DNA of 64,000 bases from Saccharopolyspora oryzae (lineage in GTDB: Bacteria; Actinomycetota; Actinomycetes; Mycobacteriales; Pseudonocardiaceae), in the NCBI RefSeq assembly GCF_027853915.1, contig NZ_JAQGLA010000019.1, positions 35,307 through 99,306 of the forward strand, written 5' to 3'. The translations under genes were made by a program, and so were the position numbers. Numbering within the stretch: the stretch's first letter is position 1; every line of letters starts with the position of its first letter. Shown here piece by piece: positions 1 to 11,207 of the stretch. A model generated the notes under the pieces. The model was not told the DNA's origin. It made no database searches and saw only the letters and a program-made list of their open reading frames with translations.

Positions 1-93
1 ACAAGTGCCCACTCCCCTGCGAACGACGAAATGTCGAGGTCAGTCTACGGCTCTCCCCAGCTCGCGGACCGAAGCCCCGCACGCCGGAGGCCG

Positions 94-152
94 CAGTTTC
101 AATTGAAACTGTGAATGCTCGTGGGCGGGATTCGCAGTTTCAATTGAAACTG
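94..152. repeat. Paired palindrome element, copy 1 (two 18-bp palindromes 41 bp apart)
   Basis: Two identical perfect palindromes, CAGTTTCAATTGAAACTG, lie at 94-111 and 135-152, separated by 23 bp. The same arrangement, with the same 41-bp periodicity, occurs at 24422-24480 in the opposite orientation. With this copy reverse-complemented, 15 of the 23 spacer bases agree, including ATCCC and CACGAG blocks. The element lies immediately downstream of the stop codon of the MerR gene. Its function is unknown; a role at transcript ends is possible. Confidence 0.85.
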
Positions 153-156
153 CGGT

Positions 157-564
157 TCAACGGGCGCTCGCGGGGTCGGCCAGTTCGTCGAGGGACCGCT
201 GGAAGTTCGGGCACGTGGCGATGTCGGCGTGGTCGCAGTCCAGGGCGCACTCGACGAGGTCCAGGGACGCCTGGAGCTCGTCGATGCGGCGGCGGAGCTC
301 GTCGCGGTGGCGCTGCATGATCCGCTGCCGCGCACCGAGATCCGCGGGCGCCAGCATCTCCCCGATGGCGTCGAGGCCGAGTCCCGCCTGCTTGGCGCGG
401 AGGATGATCGCCACCCGGTACAGGTCGTCCCGGCCGTACCGGCGACGTCCCGACACCCGGCGCGGCGCGAGCAGCCCCACCGACTCCCAGTGCCGCAGGA
501 CGTGCGTGGCGAGCCCGAAGTGCGCGGCCAGATCGCCGATGGCGAGTTCAGGTGTTGACTTCAC
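157..564 (-). CDS. MerR-family transcriptional regulator
   Basis: A 135-residue regulator. The N-terminus (AIGDLAAHFGLATHVLRHWE) is a MerR winged helix-turn-helix that begins within the first ten residues of the GTG at 564, which is why I prefer that start to ATG 594. The WESVGLL and RRYGRDDL signatures of the family follow, then a long dimerisation helix and a short C-terminal tail with cysteines (ECALDCDHADIATC) that could serve as a sensor region; the ligand is unknown. It is divergent from a SAM methyltransferase, and the gene start lies inside a 22-bp dyad that should be its operator. By analogy with other MerR proteins it probably activates the methyltransferase promoter by untwisting a long spacer and represses itself. 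Confidence 0.88.
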   Translation of the reverse strand: MKSTPELAIGDLAAHFGLATHVLRHWESVGLLAPRRVSGRRRYGRDDLYRVAIILRAKQAGLGLDAIGEMLAPADLGARQRIMQRHRDELRRRIDELQASLDLVECALDCDHADIATCPNFQRSLDELADPASAR

Positions 565-585
565 GTCGACATGAAGTCGCAGGCT
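555..585 (+). promoter_or_regulatory. MerR-type promoter and operator driving the methyltransferase
   Basis: A near-perfect 22-bp dyad at 557-578 reads GACTTCA at one end and TGAAGTC at the other, with only the central pair breaking symmetry. It sits between a good -35 (TTGACT, 555-560) and a -10-like hexamer (CAGGCT, 580-585). The 19-bp spacer is the over-long spacing typical of MerR-controlled promoters. The -10 ends 7 bp before the ATG at 593, so the transcript would be leaderless or nearly so. Confidence 0.72.
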
Positions 586-592
586 CGGCGGC

Positions 593-1327
593 ATGTCAAC
601 CGCGAACCTCATCGAGATCCTCGACCGCTTCGACTCGCTGCCCGCGGCCGTGCAGCTGCGCGAGCGGTCCTACCAGCTGCTTCCCGGCTCGGGCCCGGTC
701 GCCGACATCGGCTGCGGGCCCGGCAGGGCCGTTGCCGAACTCCAGGACCGCGGCGTCGCGGCGATCGGTCTGGACGTCGACGAGGACATGATCGCGACGG
801 CCCGCGACCGGTTCCCCGGGATCGACTTCCGGGTCGCCGATGCCGGCGCGCTGCCCTTCGCCGACGGCGAGCTGGCGGGCTATCGCGCGGAGAAGGTCTT
901 CCACGCGCTCGCCGACCCGGTGGCGGCGCTGGCCGAGGCCAGGCGCGTGCTGGCGCCGGGCGGGCGCATCGTGCTGCTCGGCCAGGACTGGGACGGCATC
1001 CTGATCGACTCCGACGACATCGCGGCCACCCGCGCGGCGGTGCAGGCCCGGTCGAGCACCCTCCCCAGCCCGCGCGTCGCACGGCAGTACCGGAACCTGT
1101 TGCTGGACAGCGGTTTTCGCGATGTCACCGTCGAGGCCAACATCGGCGTGCTCACCGACGACGTCGTCCTGCCGCTGCTGATCGGTATGGCCGAAACCGC
1201 CCGCGAGGTCGGCGCGCTCACCGACGCCCAGGCGCAGGCGTGGACCGCCGAGCAGTGCCGCCGAGCCGAGACCGACCGGCTCAGCTGCGCCATCCCGATC
1301 TTCGTCGCCGCCGGCACCAACCCGTGA
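593..1327 (+). CDS. Class I SAM-dependent methyltransferase
   Basis: A 244-residue soluble methyltransferase. Motif I (VADIGCGPGRAVAEL, near residue 37) forms the SAM-binding loop. Motif II (GLDVDEDMI) supplies the acidic residue for the ribose, the VADAGALPF stretch follows, and the RVLAPGGRIVLLGQDW motif closes the Rossmann core. The substrate cannot be told from sequence; the family includes ubiquinone/menaquinone-type and small-molecule methyltransferases. It is divergent from the MerR regulator, which is its likely activator, and is followed by a strong hairpin. Confidence 0.85.
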   Translation: MSTANLIEILDRFDSLPAAVQLRERSYQLLPGSGPVADIGCGPGRAVAELQDRGVAAIGLDVDEDMIATARDRFPGIDFRVADAGALPFADGELAGYRAEKVFHALADPVAALAEARRVLAPGGRIVLLGQDWDGILIDSDDIAATRAAVQARSSTLPSPRVARQYRNLLLDSGFRDVTVEANIGVLTDDVVLPLLIGMAETAREVGALTDAQAQAWTAEQCRRAETDRLSCAIPIFVAAGTNP

Positions 1328-1332
1328 CGAAG

Positions 1333-1368
1333 CGAAGGGCGCCTCCGACCACGCGGAGGCGCCCTTCG
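1333..1368. terminator. Bidirectional terminator between methyltransferase and valS
   Basis: A perfect 15-bp stem (1333-1347 with 1354-1368) and a 6-nt loop lie between two convergent stop codons. No long U tract follows on either strand, as is usual in high-GC actinomycetes. Confidence 0.8.
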
Positions 1369-1380
1369 GACAACGCTCGA

Positions 1381-4014
1381 TCAGGCCTGCGGGAGGGCCT
1401 CCAGGCGGCCCTTGATGCGGTCGATCTCGATCTGCGCCGTCTCGCGGCGGGCCTTGATCTTGTCGACCACCTCGGCCGGGGCCTTGTCCAGGAACGCCGG
1501 GTTGTTCAGCTTCTTGTCCGTCCCGGTCAGCTCCTTCTCGGCCGCCGCCAGGTCCTTCTCCAGGCGCTTGCGCTCGGCGGCGATGTCCACCGCACCGGAC
1601 AGGTCCAGCTCCACCGCCACGTTGCCGCCGGCCAGGCCGACCTCGATGGACGCCGAGGAGGTGAAGCCGTCGGCCGGCTCGGTGATCCGGGCCAGCGACC
1701 GCACCGCGGGCACGTGGTCGGACAGGCCGAGCTCGTCGACGCCGCCGAGCTTGGCCGCCACCCGCTGCCCCGGCTTCAGGCCCTGGTCGGACCGGAAGCG
1801 CCGGATCTCGGTGATCAGCTTCTGCACCGCGGTGATCCGCTGCGCGGCCGCCTCGTCGGCCGCCGCGCCGCCGGCCTGCGGCCACTCCGCGATGACCACC
1901 GACTCGCGGCCGGTCAGCGCGGTCCACAGCGTCTCGGTGATGAACGGGATCGTCGGGTGCAGCAGGCGCAGCAGCACGTCGAGGACGTGGCCGAGCACCT
2001 CGCGGGTCCGCTCCGCCCGGTCGCCGCCGGCGTCCAGCTGGACCTTGGACAGCTCCAGGTACCAGTCGCAGAACTCGTCCCAGGTGAAGTGGTAGAGCGC
2101 CTCGGTGGCCTTGGCGAACTGGAAGTCCTCCAGCAGCGCGTCCACATCGGACACCAGCTGGTCGGCGCGGTCCAGGATCCACCGGTCGGCGTCGGTGAGC
2201 TCGTCGCGGTCGGCCAACCGCTCCGGCACCTTGGCGCCGTTCATCATGGCGAACTTGGTGGCGTTGAACAGCTTCGTGCAGAAGCTGCGGGACGCCGCCA
2301 CCCACTCCTCGCTGATCGGCGAGTCGGTGCCCGGGTTGGCGCCGCGGGCCAGCGTGAAGCGCAGCGCGTCGGTGCCGTAGGTGTCCATCCACTCCAGCGG
2401 GTCCACCGTGTTGCCCGCCGACTTGGACATCTTCTTGCCGTGCGCGTCGCGGACCATGCCGTGCAGCGCGATCGTCTTGAACGGCGCGACGCCGTCCATC
2501 GCGTACAGGCCCATCATCATCATCCGGGCGACCCAGAAGAAGAGGATGTCGTAGCCGGTGACCAGCACGCTGGTCGGGTAGAACTTGCGCAGGTCCGCGG
2601 TGTCGTCCGGCCAGCCCATCGTGGAGAACGGCCACAGGCCCGAGGAGAACCAGGTGTCCAGCACGTCCTCGTCCTGGTGCCAGCCCTCGCCCGACGGCGG
2701 TTCCTCGTCCGGCCCGACGCACACGACCTCGCCGTTCGGGCCGTACCAGATCGGGATCCGGTGGCCCCACCACAGCTGCCGCGAGATGGCCCAGTCGTGC
2801 AGGTTGTCGACCCAGTCGAAGTAGCGCTTCGACATCTCCGGCGGGTGGATGGCCACCTGGCCGTCGCGGACCGCGTCACCGGCCGCCTTGGCCAGCGGAC
2901 CGACCTTGACGAACCACTGCAGCGACAGGCGCGGCTCGATCGGCTCCTTCGACCGGGAGCTGTGCCCGACGCTGTGCCGGTACGGGCGCTTCTCCTCGAC
3001 GATCCGGTCCTGCTCGCGCAGGGCCTCGCGGACGGCGACCCGCGCTTCGAAGCGGTCCATGCCGTCGAACTGCGTGCCGGTGTGGGCGATGCGGCCCTGC
3101 TCGTCCATGATCGTCAGCATCGGCAGGTCGTGCCGCTTGCCGATCTCGAAGTCGTTCGGGTCGTGCGCCGGGGTCACCTTCATCGCGCCGGAACCGAATT
3201 CCTTGTCGACGTACTCGTCGGCCAGGATCGGGATCTTGCGCCCGGTCAGCGGCAGCTCGATCTCGGTGCCGATGAGGTGCTTGTAGCGCTCGTCGTCGGG
3301 GTGCACCACGACGGCGGTGTCGCCGAGCATCGTCTCGATCCGGGTGGTGGCCACCACGATCGAGCTGTCCCCGTCGCCGTAGCGCATGGAGACGAGCTCG
3401 CCGTCGATCTCCTTGTGCTCCACCTCGATGTCGCTGATCGCCGAGCGCATCTCCGGCGACCAGTTCACCAGGCGCTCGGCCCGGTAGATCAGGCCGTCGT
3501 CGTAGAGCTTCTTGAAGATCGTCTGCACCGCGCGGGACAGGCCCTCGTCCATGGTGAAGCGCTCGCGCGTCCAGTCGACGCTGTCGCCGAGGCGCTTCAT
3601 CTGGTCCAGGATCGCGCCGCCGTGCTTCTCCTTCCACTGCCACACCCGGTCCAGGAAGCCCTCCCGGCCGAGGTCGCGGTGGTCGATGCCCTCGTCGCGG
3701 AGCTGCCGCTCGACCAGCGCCTGGACCGCGATGCTGGCGTGGTCCATGCCCGGCAGCCACAGCGCTTCGTAGCCCTGCATCCGGCGGCGCCGGGTGAGGA
3801 TGTCCATCTGGGTGTGCTCATAGGCGTGCCCGATGTGCAGGCTGCCGGTGACGTTCGGCGGCGGGATGACGATGGAGAACGGCGGCTTGTCGCTGTTCGC
3901 GTCGGCGGTGAAGTACTCGGCGTCTACCCAGCGCTGGTACAGCTCGGCCTCTACGTCGGCTGGATTCCAGGACGACGGAAGTTCACGTTGCTGAGCGGCA
4001 TGGGTCTGTGTCAC
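1381..4014 (-). CDS. valS: Valine--tRNA ligase
   Basis: Cytosolic class I aminoacyl-tRNA synthetase that charges tRNA-Val, 877 residues, normal length. The HIGH signature is in [18 protein letters not shown], about 50 residues from the N-terminus. The editing (CP1) domain fills the middle with the [14 protein letters not shown] segment. The KMSKS signature is [17 protein letters not shown], near residue 540. An anticodon-binding helical domain follows, and the C-terminus is the coiled-coil arm ([20 protein letters not shown]) typical of ValRS. Translation starts at GTG 4014. It corresponds to Rv2448c in the syntenic M. tuberculosis block. Confidence 0.97.
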   Translation of the reverse strand: MTQTHAAQQRELPSSWNPADVEAELYQRWVDAEYFTADANSDKPPFSIVIPPPNVTGSLHIGHAYEHTQMDILTRRRRMQGYEALWLPGMDHASIAVQALVERQLRDEGIDHRDLGREGFLDRVWQWKEKHGGAILDQMKRLGDSVDWTRERFTMDEGLSRAVQTIFKKLYDDGLIYRAERLVNWSPEMRSAISDIEVEHKEIDGELVSMRYGDGDSSIVVATTRIETMLGDTAVVVHPDDERYKHLIGTEIELPLTGRKIPILADEYVDKEFGSGAMKVTPAHDPNDFEIGKRHDLPMLTIMDEQGRIAHTGTQFDGMDRFEARVAVREALREQDRIVEEKRPYRHSVGHSSRSKEPIEPRLSLQWFVKVGPLAKAAGDAVRDGQVAIHPPEMSKRYFDWVDNLHDWAISRQLWWGHRIPIWYGPNGEVVCVGPDEEPPSGEGWHQDEDVLDTWFSSGLWPFSTMGWPDDTADLRKFYPTSVLVTGYDILFFWVARMMMMGLYAMDGVAPFKTIALHGMVRDAHGKKMSKSAGNTVDPLEWMDTYGTDALRFTLARGANPGTDSPISEEWVAASRSFCTKLFNATKFAMMNGAKVPERLADRDELTDADRWILDRADQLVSDVDALLEDFQFAKATEALYHFTWDEFCDWYLELSKVQLDAGGDRAERTREVLGHVLDVLLRLLHPTIPFITETLWTALTGRESVVIAEWPQAGGAAADEAAAQRITAVQKLITEIRRFRSDQGLKPGQRVAAKLGGVDELGLSDHVPAVRSLARITEPADGFTSSASIEVGLAGGNVAVELDLSGAVDIAAERKRLEKDLAAAEKELTGTDKKLNNPAFLDKAPAEVVDKIKARRETAQIEIDRIKGRLEALPQA

Positions 4015-4141
4015 GGGGTGGATTCTACGAGGCCCTGTTCAGCGGTTTTCCCGGGCATCGCCCGGGCCGCGACGGGCTCCGCGGTGAAGCTCGACACCCC
4101 TGGTCGTTGCCTCGCCGCGCGCGGTGTCGCAGGCTAGGCGC

Positions 4142-6436
<2,295 letters not shown>

Positions 6437-6440
6437 CCCG

Positions 6441-6488
6441 ATCCCGGTTTCGCCGCTCAGAACCGAATCCGAGCGGCGAAGCCGGGAT
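6441..6488. terminator. Terminator hairpin after the molybdoenzyme gene
   Basis: An 18-bp stem (6441-6458 with 6471-6488, one G-U pair) with a 12-nt loop, starting five bases after the stop codon. Confidence 0.75.
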
Positions 6489-6512
6489 GCGCCTCCCCGC
6501 GTGTGCTGCGGT

Positions 6513-6558
6513 GTCGTGAGTACTTTGGGGTGTTATAGCGCCCCAAAGTGCTCACGAC
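6513..6558. repeat. Intergenic palindrome, AAAGTGCTCAC type, copy 1
   Basis: Arms of 18 bases at 6513-6530 and 6541-6558 pair with a single wobble around a 10-nt loop. The inner core is ACTTTGGGG / CCCCAAAGT and the outer part GTCGTGAG / CTCACGAC. A related but weaker hairpin with the same AAAGTGCTCACG arm lies at 12101-12144. It sits between convergent genes and may act as a second terminator. Confidence 0.7.
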
Positions 6559-6606
6559 TTCTGCACTGCCGTTGGTGGTCGTCGAGGAGCGCGTGGGCAA
6601 CTCCGG

Positions 6607-7782
6607 TCAGGGGATGATCCGGCGCTTGCGGAGGTCGTCGAAGATCTCCTGGAACATCGCTTCGGTGTCGACGAATTCGTGGAAGCCGAAGCGGCGGGCC
6701 TTGGAGCCGTCGGCGAACATGTCGTAGTCCCAGGAGAAGACGAAGTCGCCGAAGCCCCAGGACGAGACCTCCTGGTAGGACAGCGGTTCCAGGTCGTGCT
6801 CGGCGACCATGCGCTGCCACAGCTCCGCCTTGTCGGCCATCACGTCGGTCAGCGACATCGGCAGCGGGTCGCCGACCGCCAGGTCGAAGTGCGCGGCGAT
6901 CTTCGGCCACATCTCCCGCCAGCGGAACAGATCGCCGTTGTTGATGTTGAACGCCTGGTTCTGCGCCTGCTCGGCGTTCGCCGCCCAGACCGTCGCCTTG
7001 GCCAGCAGGCGCGCGTCGGTCATCTCCAGCAACGAGTCGTACGCACCCGGCTTGCCGGGGAACCGCAGCGGCAGGCCGAGCTCCTTGGAGATCGCCGCGT
7101 AGACCGCGATCACCAGCGCCAGGTTCATCGGGTTGCCGAGCGCGAAACCGGCCACCACCGAGGGGCGCAGTGCGGTCCACGCCCACGCCTTGCCCTGCTG
7201 GCGCTGCTCCAGGAAATCCTGCTGGGAAGCCATGAACTCGGGCGGCATCGGACGGGCGTCGGTCTCCCGCGCCGGCGTCTTGAACGGACCGAGGTGCGCG
7301 CCGTAGACCTTGTATCCCTGCATGAGGCTGATGTGGCGCAGTCCGGGCGCAGCGGCCTCGACCGCGTCGACGACGTTGGTCAGCATCGCCATGTTCGGCG
7401 GCACCAGCTCGGCCCAGGTCGGCCGGTCCTGGTAGGCCGCGTAGAAGAGGTGCGTGACACCGGTCAGCCCGCTCAGCTTCTCCCGGGTGTCCTCCGCGTC
7501 CAACAGGTCCACCGCCAGGTACCGGACCCGGTCGGTGTCCTGCCCACCCCGCCTGGACACCCCGACGACCTCCCAGTCCGGGAGCGTGACCAGGTGATCG
7601 ACGAGGTTGCGGCCAATAACGCCATTCGCACCAACAACCAGGGCAGTCCCGCCTCTCCGCGATTCACAGTGGTGGTCGCGTTCGGGGTCGATCTCGCGTT
7701 CCGGGGTTTCTTGTGGCTGGTTTGCGTCACGGTCCCCTGAGGTGCGGTCGAGCGGGGCTCGGGTTGACGCCGGATTGCTCAT
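6607..7782 (-). CDS. SDR-family NAD(P)-dependent epimerase/reductase (PRISE-like), with repeat-derived N-terminus
   Basis: A 391-residue extended short-chain dehydrogenase. The nucleotide-binding motif GANGVIGRNLVDHL starts near residue 51, about 45 residues later than usual. Other landmarks are the HLFYAAYQDRP segment, the HISLMQGYKVYGAH region (YxxxK replaced by YKVYG, as in progesterone 5-beta-reductase/iridoid synthase-like enzymes), and the C-terminal FSWDYDMFADGSKARRFGFHEFVDT. The N-terminal extension is encoded by a roughly 120-bp dispersed repeat (7644-7766) that also occurs as non-coding DNA at 26432-26556, so the repeat appears to have replaced the original start. It is divergent from a LysR gene that is its probable regulator. 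Substrate unknown. Confidence 0.8.
   Translation of the reverse strand: MSNPASTRAPLDRTSGDRDANQPQETPEREIDPERDHHCESRRGGTALVVGANGVIGRNLVDHLVTLPDWEVVGVSRRGGQDTDRVRYLAVDLLDAEDTREKLSGLTGVTHLFYAAYQDRPTWAELVPPNMAMLTNVVDAVEAAAPGLRHISLMQGYKVYGAHLGPFKTPARETDARPMPPEFMASQQDFLEQRQQGKAWAWTALRPSVVAGFALGNPMNLALVIAVYAAISKELGLPLRFPGKPGAYDSLLEMTDARLLAKATVWAANAEQAQNQAFNINNGDLFRWREMWPKIAAHFDLAVGDPLPMSLTDVMADKAELWQRMVAEHDLEPLSYQEVSSWGFGDFVFSWDYDMFADGSKARRFGFHEFVDTEAMFQEIFDDLRKRRIIP
7644..7766. repeat. 120-bp dispersed repeat, copy A (inside the epimerase 5' end)
   Basis: About 90% identical to 26432-26556. The best conserved blocks are CCGCCTCTCCGCGA, CACAGTGGTGGT, and TTTCTTGTGGCT followed by TTTGCGTCACGGTCCCCTGA. 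In this copy the minus strand is an open frame fused to the epimerase. I see no transposase and no clear terminal inverted repeats or target duplication. Confidence 0.8.
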
Positions 7783-7853
7783 GCCGTCAACTCTCGTCGG
7801 CGCCGATCGATAAGTCCAAGGCTTGTTTCTTCTGGCACTGATAAATTCTGCTC

Positions 7854-8762
7854 ATGGCAACGTTGCGGCAGTTCGAGTACCTGGTGACCGTGGTCGACAC
7901 CGGGTCGTTCACCAGGGCCGCCGAGCTGCTGCACGTCACCCAGCCCGCGCTGTCGCACCAGGTGCGCGCACTGGAGCGCGATGCGGGCGGGCCGCTGCTG
8001 GAACGGCTGCCGCGCTCCGTCCGGCTCACGCCGATGGGCCGCGCGATGCTGCCGCACGCGCGGGCCGCGCTCGCCGATGCCGAGCGGGCGCGGTCGGCCG
8101 CTCGGCAGGCGTCCGGGCTGGAGTGCGGCGAGCTGCAGCTGGCCACCGTCTACTCCGCGAGCCTCGGCGTGCTGCCACCGGCGCTGCGCGCGTGGCGGCG
8201 GGATCACGGCGGCGTGCGCGTCCACCTCTTCGAGCACCGGCACGGCGCCGAGCTCGAGGCGTCGATGGCCGCCGGGCAGGCCGACATCGCGGTCGGGCCT
8301 GCACCGTCCGATTGGGACGGTCCAGTGCACGAACTGGGGGTGGAGGAGTTCGTCGTCGTGCTGCCGCCGGACGATCCGCTCGCCGACGGCGCGAAGGACG
8401 TCGAACTACCGCTGCTCGCCGACCGCGGCTGGGTGCACTACAGCCCGGAGAACGGCCTGGCCGAGGTGCTGGACCAAGCTTGCGCGAGAGCCGGATTCCA
8501 GGCGCGCGCGGCAGTCCGCACCGAGCAGACCGCCGCGGCGCCGATGCTCGCCGCTGCCGGGCTCGGCCCGGCGCTGGTGCCGGCGAACATCATCCCGAAG
8601 CAGTTCGGCGGCACCCTCCTGCGGCCCGACCCGCCGGTCCAGCGCACCTTGGCCGCCTACACCCGAAGCAGCCCCGACCCGCTCACCGCGGCATTCGTCG
8701 ACACCCTCGCCCGCAAGGCCGCGGTGTTCCCCGACCACGTCCGCCGCCGCATCGTCGGGTGA
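7854..8762 (+). CDS. LysR-family transcriptional regulator
   Basis: A 302-residue LysR regulator. The winged HTH occupies the first 60 residues (LRQFEYLVTVVDTGSFTRAA, then LLHVTQPALSHQVRALERDAG). The substrate-binding domain begins with the GELQLATVYSASLGVLPPAL segment. It is divergent from the SDR epimerase, with 71 bp between the two starts containing an AT-rich segment around 7805-7850 where its operator should lie. The effector is unknown. The start ATG is well defined by the family's usual N-terminal spacing. Confidence 0.92.
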   Translation: MATLRQFEYLVTVVDTGSFTRAAELLHVTQPALSHQVRALERDAGGPLLERLPRSVRLTPMGRAMLPHARAALADAERARSAARQASGLECGELQLATVYSASLGVLPPALRAWRRDHGGVRVHLFEHRHGAELEASMAAGQADIAVGPAPSDWDGPVHELGVEEFVVVLPPDDPLADGAKDVELPLLADRGWVHYSPENGLAEVLDQACARAGFQARAAVRTEQTAAAPMLAAAGLGPALVPANIIPKQFGGTLLRPDPPVQRTLAAYTRSSPDPLTAAFVDTLARKAAVFPDHVRRRIVG

Positions 8763-8769
8763 GCGGCGC

Positions 8770-8877
8770 TCACCCGGTGAACAGCTGCGCGACCTTCTGG
8801 ACCAGCTCGTAGACGCCGTAGGCGAAGGGAACGGTCACCCAGACCCACGACACGGCCAGGACTGCTCGGCGGTTCAT
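8770..8877 (-). CDS. MFS transporter small subunit (35 residues)
   Basis: A very short membrane protein, starting MNRRAVLAVSWVWVTVPFAY and ending with GVYELVQKVAQLFTG: one hydrophobic helix with a basic N-terminus and a short amphipathic tail. Its ATG overlaps the stop of the upstream transporter gene (ATGA), so it is translationally coupled. A small companion of this kind is known downstream of OFA-type transporters in other bacteria; its role is not established. It is short enough to be missed by gene finders. Confidence 0.75.
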   Translation of the reverse strand: MNRRAVLAVSWVWVTVPFAYGVYELVQKVAQLFTG

Positions 8878-10202
8878 CGGACCTCCGGTTCGTGGAACTT
8901 CGGGTTGACCGGGCGGACCAGTTCGTTGGCCGCGAAGCCGACCACCAGCAGACCGATCATGATCACCAGCGAGGTCGTGTACAGGTCCGGACCCGTCGCA
9001 CCGGCCGCTTCGCGGGCGTCGGCGATGGCGTTGACGATCAGCGGTCCCAGCACGCCGGCCGCCGACCACGCCGTCAGCAACCGGCCGTGGATCGCACCGA
9101 CCTGCGCGGTGCCGAACAGGTCCTTCAGGTAGGCCGGGATGGTGGCGAAACCACCGCCGTAGAAGGACAGGATCAGCATCGCGCACAGCACGAACACCGG
9201 GATCCCGGACGATCCCGCCAGCAGGATTCCCAAGTACAGCAGGACACCGCCGCCCAAGTAGACGCGGTAGATGTTCTTGCGCCCCACGACGTCCGATGTG
9301 GACGACCAGATGAACCGGCCCGCCATGTTGGTCAGCGACAGCAGCGCGACGAACCCGGCCGCCGCGCCGGCCACCACCGGCGTCGAGCTGTTCGCGAAGA
9401 AGCCGCTGATCATCGGCGCCGCCTTCTCCAGGATGCCGATGCCCGCGGTGACGTTGCAGCACAGGACCACCCACAGCAGCCAGAACTGCGGGGTGCGCAC
9501 CGCGTTGCGGGCCGTCACGTTCGCGGTGGTGATCATCGGCTTCGACACCGGTCGCGCGCTCGATCCCGGGTTCCAGGCCGGCGGCGGCGTCCGGATCAGC
9601 AGCACGCCCAGCGACATGAACACCGCGTAGACCACGCCGTGGACCAGGAAGGTCAGCGCGATGCCGGACCGGTCGCTGCCGAAGGACGACAGCATCTGCG
9701 TCGACCACGGCGAGGCGATCAGCGCGCCACCGCCGAAGCCCATGATCGCGATCCCGGTGGCCATGCCCGGCCGGTCCGGGAACCACTTGATCAGCGTCGA
9801 CACCGGGGAGATGTAGCCGATGCCCAGCCCGATGCCGCCGACGAAGCCGTAGCCGAGCACCACCAGCCAGTACTGGCCGAGCGCGACGCCCGCCGACGAG
9901 ATCAGGAACCCCAGCGAGAAACAGGTGGTGGCCACCGCCATCGCCCACCTCGGGCCGCGGCGCTCCACCGTCGTCCCGCCCAGCGCGGCGGACAACCCGA
10001 GCATCACGATCCCCAGCTGGAACGGCAGCGCGCTCAAGGTGCCGTTGAGGCCGAGCGCGTCCTCCAGCGGCGGTTTGAAGACGCTCCAGGCGTAGACCTG
10101 CCCGATGGCCAGGTGCACCGCCAGCGCAGCGGGCGGCACCAGCCAGCGGTTCCAGTCCGCGGGCGCGACGATGCGAGTGGGAGAGAGCAGATCTGCGACC
10201 AT
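8874..10202 (-). CDS. OFA-family MFS transporter (oxalate/formate antiporter-like)
   Basis: A 442-residue, 12-helix major facilitator protein. Helix 1 contains AIGQVYAWSVFKPPLEDALG, the hallmark of the OFA family that includes OxlT. The RRGPRWAMA loop and the GYGFVGGIGLGIGYISPVSTLIKWFPDRPG region also match. Inner-membrane location. Likely substrate is a small mono- or dicarboxylate such as oxalate or formate, by family and because fdhD is divergent from it. I place the start at ATG 10202, after a GGAGG; a GTG at 10217 is in frame. It overlaps the small-subunit gene by 4 bp. Confidence 0.85.
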   Translation of the reverse strand: MVADLLSPTRIVAPADWNRWLVPPAALAVHLAIGQVYAWSVFKPPLEDALGLNGTLSALPFQLGIVMLGLSAALGGTTVERRGPRWAMAVATTCFSLGFLISSAGVALGQYWLVVLGYGFVGGIGLGIGYISPVSTLIKWFPDRPGMATGIAIMGFGGGALIASPWSTQMLSSFGSDRSGIALTFLVHGVVYAVFMSLGVLLIRTPPPAWNPGSSARPVSKPMITTANVTARNAVRTPQFWLLWVVLCCNVTAGIGILEKAAPMISGFFANSSTPVVAGAAAGFVALLSLTNMAGRFIWSSTSDVVGRKNIYRVYLGGGVLLYLGILLAGSSGIPVFVLCAMLILSFYGGGFATIPAYLKDLFGTAQVGAIHGRLLTAWSAAGVLGPLIVNAIADAREAAGATGPDLYTTSLVIMIGLLVVGFAANELVRPVNPKFHEPEVR

Positions 10203-10309
10203 CAGGCCTCCGGCCACGTGCTGTCGATCACGGCGCGCCGAGGATACTTGTGGAACGGCGGTCCGACGAGGGTTGACTTCCGCCGAGCGAACGGGTGAGT
10301 GAGGGACTG

Positions 10310-11149
10310 ATGGGACGCGTCACCGTACGCCGACCGGTGCTGAGGATCGCCGCCAACGGCACCAGGAGCAGACCGGACGCGCTCGCCGCCGAGGAGCCGC
10401 TGGAGATCCGCGTGGACGGCAGCCCGCTGTCGGTGACCATGCGCACGCCCGGTCACGACGTCGAGCTCGCGCACGGGTTCCTGCTGACCGAAGGCGTCAT
10501 CCACGACCGCGAGCAGCTGGCCACCGCGCGCTACTGCGACAGCCCCGGGCCGGACGGGCGCAACACCTACAACGTGCTGGACATCGCGCTCGCCCCCGGC
10601 GTGCAGCCGCCCGACTCGTCGGTGACCCGCAACTTCTACACCACGTCGTCGTGCGGCGTGTGCGGCAAGGCCGCGCTCGACTCGGTCCGGTTGAGCACCC
10701 GCCACTCCCCCGCCGCCGATCCGCTCACCGTGACAGCGGACACCCTCATCGGCCTCCCCGACCAGCTGCGCGCCGCCCAGCGCGTCTTCGACACGACCGG
10801 CGGCCTGCACGCGGCCGGCCTGTTCAGCGGCGACGGCGAGCTGCTCGCCGTGCGGGAGGACGTGGGGCGGCACAACGCGGTCGACAAGGTGCTCGGCTGG
10901 GCGTTGCTGGCGCAGCGCGTGCCGCTGTCCGGGTGCGTGCTGATGGTGTCCGGGCGCGCGTCGTTCGAGCTGGTGCAGAAGGCCGCGATGGCGGGCGTGC
11001 CGGTGCTCGCCGCGGTCTCCGCACCGTCGTCCCTGGCCGCTGACCTCGCCGATGAACAGGGCATGACCCTGATCGGCTTCCTGCGCGGACAGTCCATGAA
11101 CGTCTACACCGGGGCCGAGCGCATCGTGACCAACGACATGACGGACTAG
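10310..11149 (+). CDS. fdhD: Formate dehydrogenase accessory sulfurtransferase FdhD
   Basis: A 279-residue sulfurtransferase that passes sulfur from a cysteine desulfurase to the molybdenum cofactor of formate dehydrogenases. The catalytic CxxC is in [17 protein letters not shown]. The family block [33 protein letters not shown] is present in full (only part quoted here: [16 protein letters not shown]), as is [17 protein letters not shown] 10310 is taken as the start; GTG 10295 is in frame upstream. The client is probably the molybdoenzyme encoded at 4142-6436, which supports a formate-related function there. Confidence 0.95.
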   Translation: MGRVTVRRPVLRIAANGTRSRPDALAAEEPLEIRVDGSPLSVTMRTPGHDVELAHGFLLTEGVIHDREQLATARYCDSPGPDGRNTYNVLDIALAPGVQPPDSSVTRNFYTTSSCGVCGKAALDSVRLSTRHSPAADPLTVTADTLIGLPDQLRAAQRVFDTTGGLHAAGLFSGDGELLAVREDVGRHNAVDKVLGWALLAQRVPLSGCVLMVSGRASFELVQKAAMAGVPVLAAVSAPSSLAADLADEQGMTLIGFLRGQSMNVYTGAERIVTNDMTD

Positions 11150-11207
11150 CGGCGGAGCGCGCCCGGCGTTGGCACGATGGAGAGCAAGACCGCCACGGGA
11201 GGGATGC

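Noticed and set aside
571..4137. Long plus-strand open frame across valS
   Set aside because: It is the antisense shadow of a high-GC gene; the minus strand encodes an unmistakable valyl-tRNA synthetase.
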